DNA from: JASHVB01 sp035508435
GTDB lineage: Bacteria; Pseudomonadota; Alphaproteobacteria; Acetobacterales; Acetobacteraceae
Reading direction: 5' to 3'
NCBI GenBank assembly: GCA_035508435.1
Contig: DATJNA010000209.1
Location: forward strand, 62,001-126,000
Length of the DNA: 64,000 nt
Below, piece by piece: positions 26,916 through 35,740 of this stretch. The notes beneath the pieces are model-generated. The model was given only the letters and a program-made list of their open reading frames with translations. It did not search any database and was not told the origin of the DNA. The translations under genes and the position numbers were made by a program. Position 1 is the first letter of the stretch; the number at the start of each line of letters is the position of its first letter.

Positions 26916-27911
26916 ATGCCACTGCAACTCGCCCGCCGTCATGCGCTGATGGCGGGGGCCGCGGCCGGTCTCGCCGCCACAACGCGCGCCTCCGCCGCCA
27001 CGCTTTGGCAGGCCTACACCTACAATCCGGTCGGCACGGTCGCCTCCGTGGTGGGTTTCAAGCGGCTGATCGACAATGTCGAAAAGGCCTCCAGTGGCAG
27101 CGTCACGATAAACCTGCATCTTGGCGGCGGCCTGCCGATCGCCGGCAACAACATCACCCAGGCAGTTTCGCAGAACGTCATCCAACTCGCCGATGACGGC
27201 TTCGCCACCGGCAACATCCCGATCGTCGCGGTGCTGCGCTTGCCGATGCTATTGCTCAGCGTGTCCGACATGTTGCAGGCGATGGCGATCCTGCGGCCTT
27301 ATCTCGACCGCGACTACGCCCGCAAAGGCATCCTGGTGCTGGGCCAATACACGTATCCGTTTCAGGTGATCTGGGGTCGCAAGAAGATCACCTCGCTCGC
27401 CGACATCAAGGGCTTGAAGATGCGCGTCACCTCGGTGGAGGAGGGTGAACTGATCCGCCGCTTTGGCGGCACGCCGATCACCATGAACACCGCCGATGTC
27501 GCGGCGGCGCTCGATCGTGGCGTGGTCGATGGCGCGCTGACCGCGAGTTCCGGCGGCGGCATCACGTGGAAGGACCTGCTGCACTGGCGCTACGGCTTCC
27601 CGACCTCGTTCGTCAATTCGACCTTCGTGGTGAACCAGGCCGACGCGGCGAAGCTGCCGCCTGCCTTGCTCGACGCGCTGCCCAAGATCGCCGACGAGGC
27701 GGCGCAATGGGCCACCAACGAGATGCAGCGGCAGGAGGATGTTATCACCGCCGACATGGCGAAGGGAGGCATGGTGGTGACGACGCCACAGCAGGCTGAC
27801 ATCCAGCTCGCGGTGCAGAAGATGCAGTCCTATTGGCCGGACTGGGCGAAGGCGCACGGTCCCGAAGCAGTGGAAGTGCTCGGCAAAATCCGCGCGGCGG
27901 TGGGACGATGA
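26916..27911 (+). CDS. dctP: TRAP transporter solute-binding protein (DctP family)
   Basis: The 331-residue periplasmic binding protein starts with ARRHALMAGAAAGLAATTRASA, a Tat-like signal peptide with a twin arginine. The body shows the DctP-type LGQYTYPFQVIWGRKKITSLADIKGLKMRV segment (shown in part: SLADIKGLKMRV) and an arginine at the carboxylate-binding position. It captures an organic acid and delivers it to the DctQM membrane complex. The chosen ATG follows GGGAAGGGAA. The stop overlaps the start of the DctQ gene (ATGA). Confidence 0.9.
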   Translation: MPLQLARRHALMAGAAAGLAATTRASAATLWQAYTYNPVGTVASVVGFKRLIDNVEKASSGSVTINLHLGGGLPIAGNNITQAVSQNVIQLADDGFATGNIPIVAVLRLPMLLLSVSDMLQAMAILRPYLDRDYARKGILVLGQYTYPFQVIWGRKKITSLADIKGLKMRVTSVEEGELIRRFGGTPITMNTADVAAALDRGVVDGALTASSGGGITWKDLLHWRYGFPTSFVNSTFVVNQADAAKLPPALLDALPKIADEAAQWATNEMQRQEDVITADMAKGGMVVTTPQQADIQLAVQKMQSYWPDWAKAHGPEAVEVLGKIRAAVGR

Positions 27912-28537
27912 GCAGTACCCGGATGGGCGCAGCAGCATCTGCGATGGGCGCAGCGGCGTCTCCCTCGGGCGCATCGGCCGCCACGGCCAACACATCGGCA
28001 ACCGTCGACGCACCGCCCGACGCCGAGATCGTCGCACCCGCCTCGTTCGCCGGAATGCGGCTCGGGGTGCTGGAACGTGGCTGCCAGTTGATCTGCGGAC
28101 TGGCCATCGTCGCATTGGCAATCATCGTGCTGACCGAAATCGTCACGCGCAACTTGTTCGACTTCTCGTTCCAGATTTCCGACGAAGTCGGTGGCTATAT
28201 CGTCGTATTACTCACCTTCCTGGCATTGCCGGTGTGCCAGGCGCGGCAGTCCTACCACCACGTGTTGTTCATCCAGATGCGCCTGCCGCAATGGCTGCGA
28301 GAATGGTTGAACCTGTGTTTCGACCTGCTGTCGCTGGCATTCTGCCTGGTGCTGGTGTGGCAACTCGGCTGGCAGGCGATGCAGACGTGGCAGACCGGCG
28401 ACATCGCGCCAACCGAACTGGCGACGCCGCTCTGGATCCCGCAAACCATCATGCCGCTGGGGTGCGTCGTGCTGTGTCTTGTACTGCTGCGCGGCATCGG
28501 TCACCGGGTGCGGCGACTGCGGCGGACCGGCGCCTGA
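27908..28537 (+). CDS. dctQ: TRAP transporter small permease (DctQ family)
   Basis: The 209-residue protein has four predicted membrane helices and the DctQ pattern LTEIVTRNLFDFSFQISDE near the first helix pair. It is the small membrane subunit of the TRAP complex. An unusual 50-residue Ala/Ser-rich N-terminal extension (MSSTRMGAAASAMGAAASPS...) precedes the first helix. A start further in, at MRLGVLERG, would give the usual length. The gene overlaps dctP by 4 bp and ends 4 bp before dctM. Confidence 0.88.
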   Translation: MSSTRMGAAASAMGAAASPSGASAATANTSATVDAPPDAEIVAPASFAGMRLGVLERGCQLICGLAIVALAIIVLTEIVTRNLFDFSFQISDEVGGYIVVLLTFLALPVCQARQSYHHVLFIQMRLPQWLREWLNLCFDLLSLAFCLVLVWQLGWQAMQTWQTGDIAPTELATPLWIPQTIMPLGCVVLCLVLLRGIGHRVRRLRRTGA

Positions 28538-28541
28538 GCCG

Positions 28542-29831
28542 ATGGAACTCGCCGCGCAACTCATCGGCTCGTTCGGATTGTTCCTGCTATTGCTCGCTTT
28601 TGGCATGGCGGTGCCGTTCGCTATCGCCATTCCGGGCGTGGTCTATCTGCTGTTTCAAGACGGCCCCACCGCGCTGAACGCCATAGGCCTGGTCACCTGG
28701 GGTAGCATGAACAGTTTTACCCTGACAGCGATTCCACTGTTCATTTTGATGGCGGAAATGATGCAGCGCAGCGGTCTCAGCTTCCGGATTTATCGCGGCC
28801 TGGCCAAAGTGGTATCCGCGCTGCCCGGCGGCCTGTTGCAGACGAACATCGTCGGCTGCGCGTTGTTCGCCGCGATCAGCGGCTCGTCGGTCGCCACTGC
28901 GGCATCGATCGGCGGCGTCGCGCTGCCGCAGTTGTTGCAACGCGACTACGACCGACGGCTGTCCGCTGGCTCCCTCGCGGCCGGCGGTACGCTGGGTATT
29001 CTGTTCCCGCCCAGCATCGCCATGATCATCTACGGCTCATTCACCAATACTTCGGTAGCGAAACTTTTCATGGCCGGCGTGATCCCCGGCCTGCTGCTGA
29101 CCGGCATGTTCATGGTCTATATCGGCGTGCGCGCCACACTGCGCGCGCGACGCGGCGTGACGCCGGAAACCCATGGCGGAATGCTCGCTGCAATCGCCGA
29201 CATCGTGCCCTTCGCCCTGCTGATCTCGGGCACTATGGGCAGCATCTATGCCGGGATTGCCACGCCCACCGAGGCGGCCTCCGCCGGCTGTTTCTTCGCC
29301 CTGCTGCTGTGCATCGTCTGGGGCAATCTGACCTGGCAATTGTTCCTGGCCTCGATGCGCCGCACGGTACAGATCGTCGGCAACCTGATGTTCATCATCT
29401 ACGCCGCCTATATCTACGCCTACGCGATCGGCGTCGCCGGCGTGGGTGAGAGCGTCACGGCCTGGCTGATCGGTCTGAAGCTGACCCATTTGGAATTCTT
29501 CCTGGCGCTGCTCGTGCTGTACAGCGTCCTCGGCTGCCTGGTGGAGAGCATCGGCATGATCGTCATCACCGTGCCGCTGCTGTTCCCCGTACTGGCGCAG
29601 TACGGCATCGACCCGATCTGGTTCGGTGTCTTGCTGGTGATGTTCGTCGAGCTCGGCCAGATTTCCCCGCCGATCGGCATCAACTTGTTTGTTATTCAGA
29701 GCATCTGGGACGGCGAACTGGGAGACGTCGTTCTCGGCACCATTCCGTTCCACATCCTGATGTTCGTCCTGTTGTTCCTGCTGATGGTGTTCCCTCAGCT
29801 CGCATTGTGGCTACCGGGACACATGTCGTGA
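28542..29831 (+). CDS. dctM: TRAP transporter large permease (DctM family)
   Basis: The 429-residue protein has about twelve hydrophobic helices and the DctM motifs GVALPQLLQRDYDRRLSAGS and LGILFPPSIAMIIYG, with a GQISPPIGINLFV repeat in the second half. This Na+-driven large subunit moves the solute bound by the DctP protein. The start at 28542 follows 4 bp after the dctQ stop. It is the last gene of the amidohydrolase/TRAP unit. Confidence 0.92.
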   Translation: MELAAQLIGSFGLFLLLLAFGMAVPFAIAIPGVVYLLFQDGPTALNAIGLVTWGSMNSFTLTAIPLFILMAEMMQRSGLSFRIYRGLAKVVSALPGGLLQTNIVGCALFAAISGSSVATAASIGGVALPQLLQRDYDRRLSAGSLAAGGTLGILFPPSIAMIIYGSFTNTSVAKLFMAGVIPGLLLTGMFMVYIGVRATLRARRGVTPETHGGMLAAIADIVPFALLISGTMGSIYAGIATPTEAASAGCFFALLLCIVWGNLTWQLFLASMRRTVQIVGNLMFIIYAAYIYAYAIGVAGVGESVTAWLIGLKLTHLEFFLALLVLYSVLGCLVESIGMIVITVPLLFPVLAQYGIDPIWFGVLLVMFVELGQISPPIGINLFVIQSIWDGELGDVVLGTIPFHILMFVLLFLLMVFPQLALWLPGHMS

Positions 29832-29909
29832 TGCGCCGCCCCGACGGTCGCCGTTTTCCGCGGTGGCCTTTGGTCCCTGCCACCGCCTGCCTCGCCGGTG
29901 GTGACGAAG

Positions 29910-29935
29910 CGGGACCGAACCTGAGCCCGGTCCCG
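29910..29935. terminator. Candidate bidirectional hairpin terminator
   Basis: Arms CGGGACCG (29910-29917) and CGGTCCCG (29928-29935) are perfectly complementary over 8 bp with a 10-base loop. The hairpin lies between the convergent dctM (plus) and double-glycine peptide (minus) genes. No T-run follows on either strand, so intrinsic termination is only suggested. Confidence 0.4.
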
Positions 29936-29970
29936 ATCGCCGCTGCTCGTTCATAACAGCGATTGTATCG

Positions 29971-30168
29971 TCAATCCGGAAGCTCGTCCCACGTGCCGTT
30001 CTCATTCACCTCGTTTGACCCGAGCGTACCGGTGCCGCCCTTCGGATAGAAGCTCGGCGGACCACCGGCGAATTCGCGGGTGTAGATCTCCTGACCGCCG
30101 GCAATGTTGGTAAGCTCCTCCGTCGACAGTTCGCGCATGGCGCTGGTCTTGGTCTGCTTGCTGGACAT
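29971..30168 (-). CDS. Double-glycine leader peptide precursor 1
   Basis: This 65-residue precursor has a 25-residue leader ending RELSTEELTNIAGG, matching the class-II bacteriocin leader consensus LSxxELxxIxGG cut by C39 peptidases. The predicted 40-residue product is acidic, Gly/Pro/Tyr-containing and Cys-free, ending GTWDELPD. The start at 30168 has AAGGAGG eight bases upstream; the longer open frame upstream lacks leader character. It lies 3.4 kb from the C39/ABC transporter gene, which should process it. It is divergent from peptide 2. The function of the product is unknown. Confidence 0.82.
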   Translation of the reverse strand: MSSKQTKTSAMRELSTEELTNIAGGQEIYTREFAGGPPSFYPKGGTGTLGSNEVNENGTWDELPD

Positions 30169-30373
30169 GGCATGGCCTCCTTGGTTGTTGCGACCCGCTC
30201 GGATGGGCGCTTCGCCCGTCCCTTGGGACGCGCACACCCTGACGCGGGTCCGGGGGCGCCGCGCGGCTCCGCGGCACAGGTGACCAGTGTTCCGCGGCAC
30301 AGCCGGCACTCGTGGCGCAGTGCAAGTTTGCGGTGCACCGGAATCATCCGGTCCACCAGCAGGGCACGAGGCA
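30169..30373. promoter_or_regulatory. Shared promoter region of two divergent leader-peptide genes
   Basis: These 205 bp separate two precursor genes that start away from each other, so transcription of both must begin here. The sequence is GC-rich, and I see no confident -35/-10 pair or operator. The ribosome-binding site of peptide 1 is at about 30175-30181. Confidence 0.45.
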
Positions 30374-30532
30374 ATGCACACACTGCGTGAGCTATCCATA
30401 GACGAGTTGCGCGAAGTCATCGGCGGCACCGGTGCGCCAGCCCCTCAGGTAAAGCAGGGGCAAGTGTTCGAGATAGACGACTTTTCTTTCGACATTGAGC
30501 AGGTCCTGAATATCGGGTCGTCCTCACGTTGA
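30374..30532 (+). CDS. Double-glycine leader peptide precursor 2
   Basis: This 52-residue precursor has an 18-residue leader, MHTLRELSIDELREVIGG, which fits the LSxxELxxIxGG rule. The 34-residue product is acidic and Cys-free and ends IEQVLNIGSSSR. The segment IE-x-VLNIGS recurs in peptide 3, 10 kb away. The ribosome-binding site (GAGG) is close and weak. An upstream in-frame start at 30287 would give a longer leader, but the short form matches the class. Processing by the C39 transporter at 33617 is inferred. Confidence 0.8.
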   Translation: MHTLRELSIDELREVIGGTGAPAPQVKQGQVFEIDDFSFDIEQVLNIGSSSR

Positions 30533-30778
30533 TGGTCAGCCCATAGGCCAACCAGTGGCTGGGAATGGCCGAATCCTGCTGATCTGGCAGGGCAGGGGAT
30601 GACGCAATCATTGGCTCGGGAAGGCAGGTACTGTCCCGATTGGCTTGGAATTCGATCGAGGGTTGACCGTCGCGCCGCCTTCGTTCAGCTTTCGCAAATC
30701 TGGATCGCCTGACATGATCGCTGTGCGACGCGTCCGCCCCAACCGGAATGCCCAACTGAATGAGTCGATTCTTGATTC

Positions 30779-32743
30779 ATGTTGGCCGTCAGCGGTTCGG
30801 CATCCGAAGCCAGCCGGAGCATTGCTGGCATGTTGAAGCTGGCTGAACTGCTTCGCGTCGGCTGGGTACTTGGCTATCGGCGTGTTCCGTGGCCGCCTTT
30901 CGCGGGTGCCCTGGCCCTTCTCGTTGCATTGACAGCCTGGGTGCTCGCCTCGGACACGTTCCGCACCATGCCGCGGGAACGAATCTTCGACCGCATCCTT
31001 CCCGGCTTGCTCCATCGTGGCCCCGCGCCAGCGGACATTGTGATCGTCGATATTGATCGCAGGTCGCTCTCGGCTGTCGGAGCGTGGCCATGGCCTCGCG
31101 CGCAACTCGCCCGTCTGGTGGCGGACGTTGCGTCCGCCCATCCGTCAGTCATTGCGCTCGATCTGTTTCTTGCCGGCCCGGATCGTTGGGCACCTGACGG
31201 CGACAGGCAACTGGCCGAGGCATTGGCAGCCGCTCCGACAGTGCTGGGGTTCGTGCTCGACACGAGGCAGCTGGGCGGCAGCCTGCCGACCACGCCCGTG
31301 CTGACACGGCAGCCGATAGCCCTGCCTGGCCTCTGGCGAGAGCCAGGCATCGGCGTGCCGGCCGCGTCACTTGTGGACGCCGCGGCCGGCTTTGGTGCGC
31401 TCGTTATGGCAGCTGACATTGACGGTCCGATCCGCCGGATGCCTCTGCTCGTGGCCGCCGACGGTGCCGTCCGTCCAAGCCTTGCCGTGGAAGCGGTGCT
31501 GATCGCCGGCGGTGGCGCGATGCTACTGATCCAGCCGGGCGGCTTGTTGCAAATTGCAGATCATGCCGTACCACTCGGCGGCGACGCACAACTGCGCCTT
31601 CCCGGACCCCCGCGGGACTGGTCCCATCATACCGTCTCAGCCGAGCAATTTCTGAACGGATCGACTCCGCGCGATTCGCTCCGCGGCAAGATCGTCCTGA
31701 TCGGCGCGAGCGCGCCGGAACTTGGCGGGTTGCGAGAGTCCGCCGCATCGCTGACGACGCCCTCTGTCTGGCTGCAGGCGGAGGCCATCGCGACCATACT
31801 GCGGGGAAGGGTTGCCTTCCGTCCCTGGTGGGCCACGCACGCGGAAGAGGCTGCGACGCTTGCGCTTGGTTCGCTGGCGCTATTGCTGAGCGTATCGCTC
31901 ATCCCGTCGCTGGCCTCCGGCCTGACGCTTCTGTTGTGCGTGGCCTGGAGCGGGTTTGCTCTGGGGGCGATCAGCGGTTTTCGCTGGTTGCTTGATCCGC
32001 TCGGCCCACCGGCCATCGCGCTGATTGGGTTCATCGTCGCCATGCTGTGCCGCTTCGCCCGCGACGAGTGGCGTGCCCGCATGCTGCGATTGAGCTTCGA
32101 GCAACACCTCGCCTCGGACGTGGTCCGGCGCATCGCCGCCGATCCGGGATCGATCCGATTGCGTGGCGAGATGCGAGAGATCACCGCCTTGTTCACCGAC
32201 ATCGAGGGCTTCACCAGCATGACCGAGCGCGCCGCACCGACTGATCTGGTCGCGTTGCTGGACGCCTATTTCGAGGCGACGACACGCATCATCACCGACC
32301 ACGGCGGCATGATCGACAAGATCGTCGGCGACGCGATCCACGCGATCTTCAATGCGCCGTTCTCCTTGCCCGATCATCCACGCCGCGCGGTGGAAAGCGC
32401 TCTTGCGCTGTTGCAAGTCTCGGAGACGATGCGGGCCTCGCCGCTGGGGCGGCAACTCCAACTAGGGCGAACCCGTGTTGGTATCGAAACCGGTGCGGCG
32501 ATTGTCGGCGACGTGGGGGGCGGACGCAAGCTCGACTACACCGCGCACGGCAACGCCATGAATGCTGCGGCGCGGCTCGAGGCCGCCAACAAGGAATTCG
32601 GTTCAAGCATCTGCATTGGTCCCGGCACCGCCGAGCATTTGGACCCGGCCACGCTGCGACCGATCGGCACGTTGGTCCCGCGCGGGCAAAGCCGCGAGGT
32701 CTCCGTGTATACGCTCGCCGTCCTGCCGGCAGCGACGCCATGA
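30779..32743 (+). CDS. CHASE2-domain class III adenylate cyclase
   Basis: The 654-residue membrane enzyme has an N-terminal helix, an extracytoplasmic CHASE2 sensor (about residues 50-330, with DIVIVDIDRRSLSAVGAWPW and GKIVLIGAS), three helices (about 355-430) and a C-terminal cyclase domain. The cyclase keeps both metal aspartates (LFTDIEGFTSM and KIVGDAIHAIF), the lysine before the second one, LDYTAHG and the NAMNAAARLE transition-state residues. The Lys/Asp pair favours ATP, so cAMP is the expected product. The first ATG is used; M at 30830 is an alternative, and neither has a strong ribosome-binding site. It lies inside the peptide-export island and may signal its state. Confidence 0.88.
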   Translation: MLAVSGSASEASRSIAGMLKLAELLRVGWVLGYRRVPWPPFAGALALLVALTAWVLASDTFRTMPRERIFDRILPGLLHRGPAPADIVIVDIDRRSLSAVGAWPWPRAQLARLVADVASAHPSVIALDLFLAGPDRWAPDGDRQLAEALAAAPTVLGFVLDTRQLGGSLPTTPVLTRQPIALPGLWREPGIGVPAASLVDAAAGFGALVMAADIDGPIRRMPLLVAADGAVRPSLAVEAVLIAGGGAMLLIQPGGLLQIADHAVPLGGDAQLRLPGPPRDWSHHTVSAEQFLNGSTPRDSLRGKIVLIGASAPELGGLRESAASLTTPSVWLQAEAIATILRGRVAFRPWWATHAEEAATLALGSLALLLSVSLIPSLASGLTLLLCVAWSGFALGAISGFRWLLDPLGPPAIALIGFIVAMLCRFARDEWRARMLRLSFEQHLASDVVRRIAADPGSIRLRGEMREITALFTDIEGFTSMTERAAPTDLVALLDAYFEATTRIITDHGGMIDKIVGDAIHAIFNAPFSLPDHPRRAVESALALLQVSETMRASPLGRQLQLGRTRVGIETGAAIVGDVGGGRKLDYTAHGNAMNAAARLEAANKEFGSSICIGPGTAEHLDPATLRPIGTLVPRGQSREVSVYTLAVLPAATP

Positions 32744-32752
32744 CCGGGCCCC

Positions 32753-32896
32753 TGTCATTGCGAGGCGCCAGGTGACCCATCCCATGTCATCGCGAGGCGC
32801 CAGGGGCGCCGGAGCAACCTCATTCATGCCCTCGCAAGAGCATGCGTGCGCCGCATCGACCTAGCTTGCTTCGTCGCTCCGCTCCTCGCAATGATA
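32753..32896. repeat. Palindromic GTCATTGCGAG-type intergenic repeat
   Basis: Two copies of TGTCATYGCGAGGCGCCAG (32753 and about 32785) face a reverse-oriented arm ending CTCCTCGCAATGATA at 32896. The same family appears at 41345-41427 and, in half, at 7931-7963. It fills the gap between the convergent cyclase and FecR genes. It looks like a REP-type dispersed palindrome. Confidence 0.7.
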
Positions 32897-32939
32897 GGCG
32901 GGTGGGCGACGGCGCGCGTTCCGTTGAAAGCACATCTGA

Positions 32940-33551
32940 TCAGCCAAATTGGCTGATTGCTGCCTTGATGCGCGGCTGCCCCCAAACCGTTGGCAACGTC
33001 GGTTCGGCACCTGGAGTCGCGATGTTGGTACCCATGCCCGCCGTTACGGTCACGCCGGTCGAACCACCGACGACAAACACTTCGCCGCGCTCCACGAACA
33101 CGCCGAACACACCATTGCTCGGACCGGCGAAGAATCGGGTGCCCCGCACTGCGATAAGTCCAAATGGCGAGCGGACCGCCATATTGTCCGGGCCATCCTT
33201 GGCGTCGTGGTCGTACAGCACCGCGCCTTTGTCCAGTGTCAGCACACCGCCGGCGTTCATGAGGAAGCGGTCGATGCGTAATTGCGCTTCCGGTCCAAGG
33301 CGAACAGTCGTTACTTTGCCCAGTAGCATGGCGAGCGATGATGCTGCGCCGGTGCCAACTGAATCGTCCACGAAAACGGCGGCGTCCGGCGCCAGGCTGC
33401 GCTGCTTTGTCCCCAACCGGGCAAAGCATTCGCCATTCATCGTTTCGACCTCGCCGGCGCGCTGTGGCGCCGCACGCGCTTGAATGATCGGCATCGCGAA
33501 GGCGGACGCCAACCCCGTCAATACCGCGCGCCGTCGCGACGTGTGTTGCAT
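32940..33551 (-). CDS. FecR-domain protein with twin-arginine signal
   Basis: This 203-residue exported protein begins SRRRAVLTGLASAFAMPIIQARA, a Tat-like signal. A FecR domain follows (GEVETMNG...; VRSPFGLIAVRGTRFFAG; VFVERGEVFVVGG). FecR domains sit in the periplasm and often pair with CHASE2 cyclases or sigma/anti-sigma systems, and the cyclase gene is its convergent neighbour. A GTG one codon upstream is an alternative start. The stop lies in a 19-bp near-perfect palindrome (32939-32957, ATCAGCCAA-A-TTGGCTGAT) that could end transcription. The 65-bp gap to the ABC gene makes the two divergent. Confidence 0.85.
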   Translation of the reverse strand: MQHTSRRRAVLTGLASAFAMPIIQARAAPQRAGEVETMNGECFARLGTKQRSLAPDAAVFVDDSVGTGAASSLAMLLGKVTTVRLGPEAQLRIDRFLMNAGGVLTLDKGAVLYDHDAKDGPDNMAVRSPFGLIAVRGTRFFAGPSNGVFGVFVERGEVFVVGGSTGVTVTAGMGTNIATPGAEPTLPTVWGQPRIKAAISQFG

Positions 33552-33616
33552 CACAGCGCAACCTTAGGCACAATAATCCACAAACAGCAACCAAAATCAC
33601 CGCCCGCGGGAGCCGC

Positions 33617-35740
33617 ATGCCGAGAGTGCCACTGGTGCTGCAGCACGACGCCGCCGAATGTGGTGCCGCCTGTCTCGCCATGATCCTGGGCTTCCATGGC
33701 ACGCACGCGCCGCTCGACGAACTACGGATGCGCTGCGGCGTATCTCGCAATGGGTCCCGCGCCAGCTCCATCATCGCCGCCGCGAAAACCTACGGACTGT
33801 CCGGCCGCGGACTGCGTTGCGAACCCGAAGCTCTTTGCGAACTTCCGCGGCCGTGCATATTGTTCTGGAACTTTAATCACTTCGTGGTCCTTGACCGGTT
33901 CGACCGCCAGCGGCGTGCTCACTTGCTCGACCCGGCTCTGGGCCGCCGCACAGCGGAACCCGCGGAGATCGACAAGGCTTTCACGGGTGTCTGTCTGAGT
34001 TTCACGCCGGATCGGCAGTTTGTTGCCACCGGTTCGCGTCCCGGCCTGTGGAGCATGCTGCGCGAGCGGCTGGTGGGCACCGGACACGCGTTTCGCCTGC
34101 TGACCGCCTTTGCCGTAATGGCGGCACTTCCCGTGATGCTCATGCCGTCGTTGTCGCGCATATTCGTCGATGACGTTCTGCTGCGCACACAGTGGCGCTG
34201 GCTGAACGCGCTGGTGGCGATAACCGTAGCCACCGCGACTTTTCAAATGATCAGCATCGCATTTCGCAGAAAACTATTGGTCGCTGTGGAATCCTGGACC
34301 ATCACCTCTGGCGAGGCACGGTTCCTGGCGCATCTCCTGTCACTGCCTTTGTCATTCTTCTCCCAGCGCCATACCGGCGAACTGATCGACCGACTCGGCG
34401 CCTTCACGCGATTTGCAAACACGCTGGCCGGCCCGCTGGCAGACGGCATCTCCGGCGCGATTACCGCGACCATGCTTTTGCTGGCCGCGCTGATCGTCGA
34501 TCCGTTGACTGGTCTGACCATATTCGTTTTCGCCGCGATCGCCTTCGCTGCGGCCTGGTCCGCCGGTCGGATGATCACCGCCCGAACAGCGTTTGCGCGA
34601 CGGGCCGAGAGCATGCTGGCCTCGGCGACTTTGGAGGGCGTGCGCCTCATCGACGCTGCGCGCGCCGCGGGCCGGTCAGCCGATGCTTTCGCCAATTGGT
34701 CAGGTCATCACGCGCGCGCCGCGTCACAGCGCACGGCGACGCTCGGCGCGCAACTGCGTCTGCAAACCGCGCCGCGGGTCGCGACCGGTCTGTTGAGTGT
34801 TGGCGTGATCGCGGTTGCCGGATGGCGTGCAATGGATGGCGTCATCGGTATTGGCCAGATCGTTGCGCTGCAAATGCTGGCTGGCGCTCTGGTCAAACCG
34901 CTCGGCGACCTGACCACAGTGTTTCTTGCCGCACCCGATATCAAAGCTGACGTCGCTCGCGTCGATGACGTGTTCCGCTATGGAACAGATGCCCTGCCAC
35001 GCCGACCGTCTTCCGCGCGCCCTGTGGGAAGGTTGGAATTTCGTGACGTCACCTTCGGCTATGCACGCGCCGAACCGCCGATCGTCCGGAATGTGTCGTT
35101 CATCGTCGAGCCAGGCCGCCGTGTCGCTCTCGCCGGCCGTTCCGGCAGCGGCAAGTCGTCGTTGGCAAAGCTCGCCGCTGGCCTCTATGTGCCATGGTCC
35201 GGCGAGGTCACCATCGACGGTGTTCCAGTCGCGTCGTTGTCGCCAGTCGAGCGTGCCGCTTTGATCGGTTACGTCGACCAGTCGATCGTATTATTCGAAG
35301 GCTCAGTGCGCGAGAATCTCGCTCTGTTCCGTCCCGAAATGACTCACCTGCGCGCCACGCAGGCATTGCGGGACGTGGCAATGTTGGCCGAGATCGAAGC
35401 GCGCCCCGGCGGTCTGGATGCCCAGGTCTCGGAGTTTGGCGGCAACTTCTCCGGCGGGCAGCGACAGCGATTGGAAATTGCCCGCGCGCTCGCCGGTGCG
35501 CCGTTGGCGCTGGTGCTGGATGAAGCCACGTCCGCCCTCGACCCTCTCGTCGAAGCGGAGATCGAGGCCAATCTGCGCCGGCGCGGCACCACGTCTCTGC
35601 TCATCGCGCACCGCTTGTCCACGATCCGGGACGCTGACGAGATCCTTGTGTTGGACCATGGCGAGGTGGTCGAGCGCGGCCGTCACGCGGCGCTGCTGGC
35701 ATTGCACGGCCATTACCATGCCCTGGCGAGTGGCGAATGA
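33617..35740 (+). CDS. C39 peptidase/ABC transporter, NHLP bacteriocin export type
   Basis: The 707-residue protein joins a C39 cysteine peptidase (residues 1-130), six membrane helices (about 155-430) and an ABC ATPase (about 475-700). The peptidase keeps Q9, catalytic C15 in ECGAACLA, H88 in NFNHFVVLD and D105 in LLDPALG, so it should be active on double-glycine leaders. The ATPase has GRSGSGKSS, FSGGQRQR and LVLDEATSALD. This layout is that of the NHLP-family peptidase/permease/ATPase subunit. GGGAG stands six bases before the ATG. The stop overlaps the next ABC gene (ATGA). Confidence 0.93.
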   Translation: MPRVPLVLQHDAAECGAACLAMILGFHGTHAPLDELRMRCGVSRNGSRASSIIAAAKTYGLSGRGLRCEPEALCELPRPCILFWNFNHFVVLDRFDRQRRAHLLDPALGRRTAEPAEIDKAFTGVCLSFTPDRQFVATGSRPGLWSMLRERLVGTGHAFRLLTAFAVMAALPVMLMPSLSRIFVDDVLLRTQWRWLNALVAITVATATFQMISIAFRRKLLVAVESWTITSGEARFLAHLLSLPLSFFSQRHTGELIDRLGAFTRFANTLAGPLADGISGAITATMLLLAALIVDPLTGLTIFVFAAIAFAAAWSAGRMITARTAFARRAESMLASATLEGVRLIDAARAAGRSADAFANWSGHHARAASQRTATLGAQLRLQTAPRVATGLLSVGVIAVAGWRAMDGVIGIGQIVALQMLAGALVKPLGDLTTVFLAAPDIKADVARVDDVFRYGTDALPRRPSSARPVGRLEFRDVTFGYARAEPPIVRNVSFIVEPGRRVALAGRSGSGKSSLAKLAAGLYVPWSGEVTIDGVPVASLSPVERAALIGYVDQSIVLFEGSVRENLALFRPEMTHLRATQALRDVAMLAEIEARPGGLDAQVSEFGGNFSGGQRQRLEIARALAGAPLALVLDEATSALDPLVEAEIEANLRRRGTTSLLIAHRLSTIRDADEILVLDHGEVVERGRHAALLALHGHYHALASGE

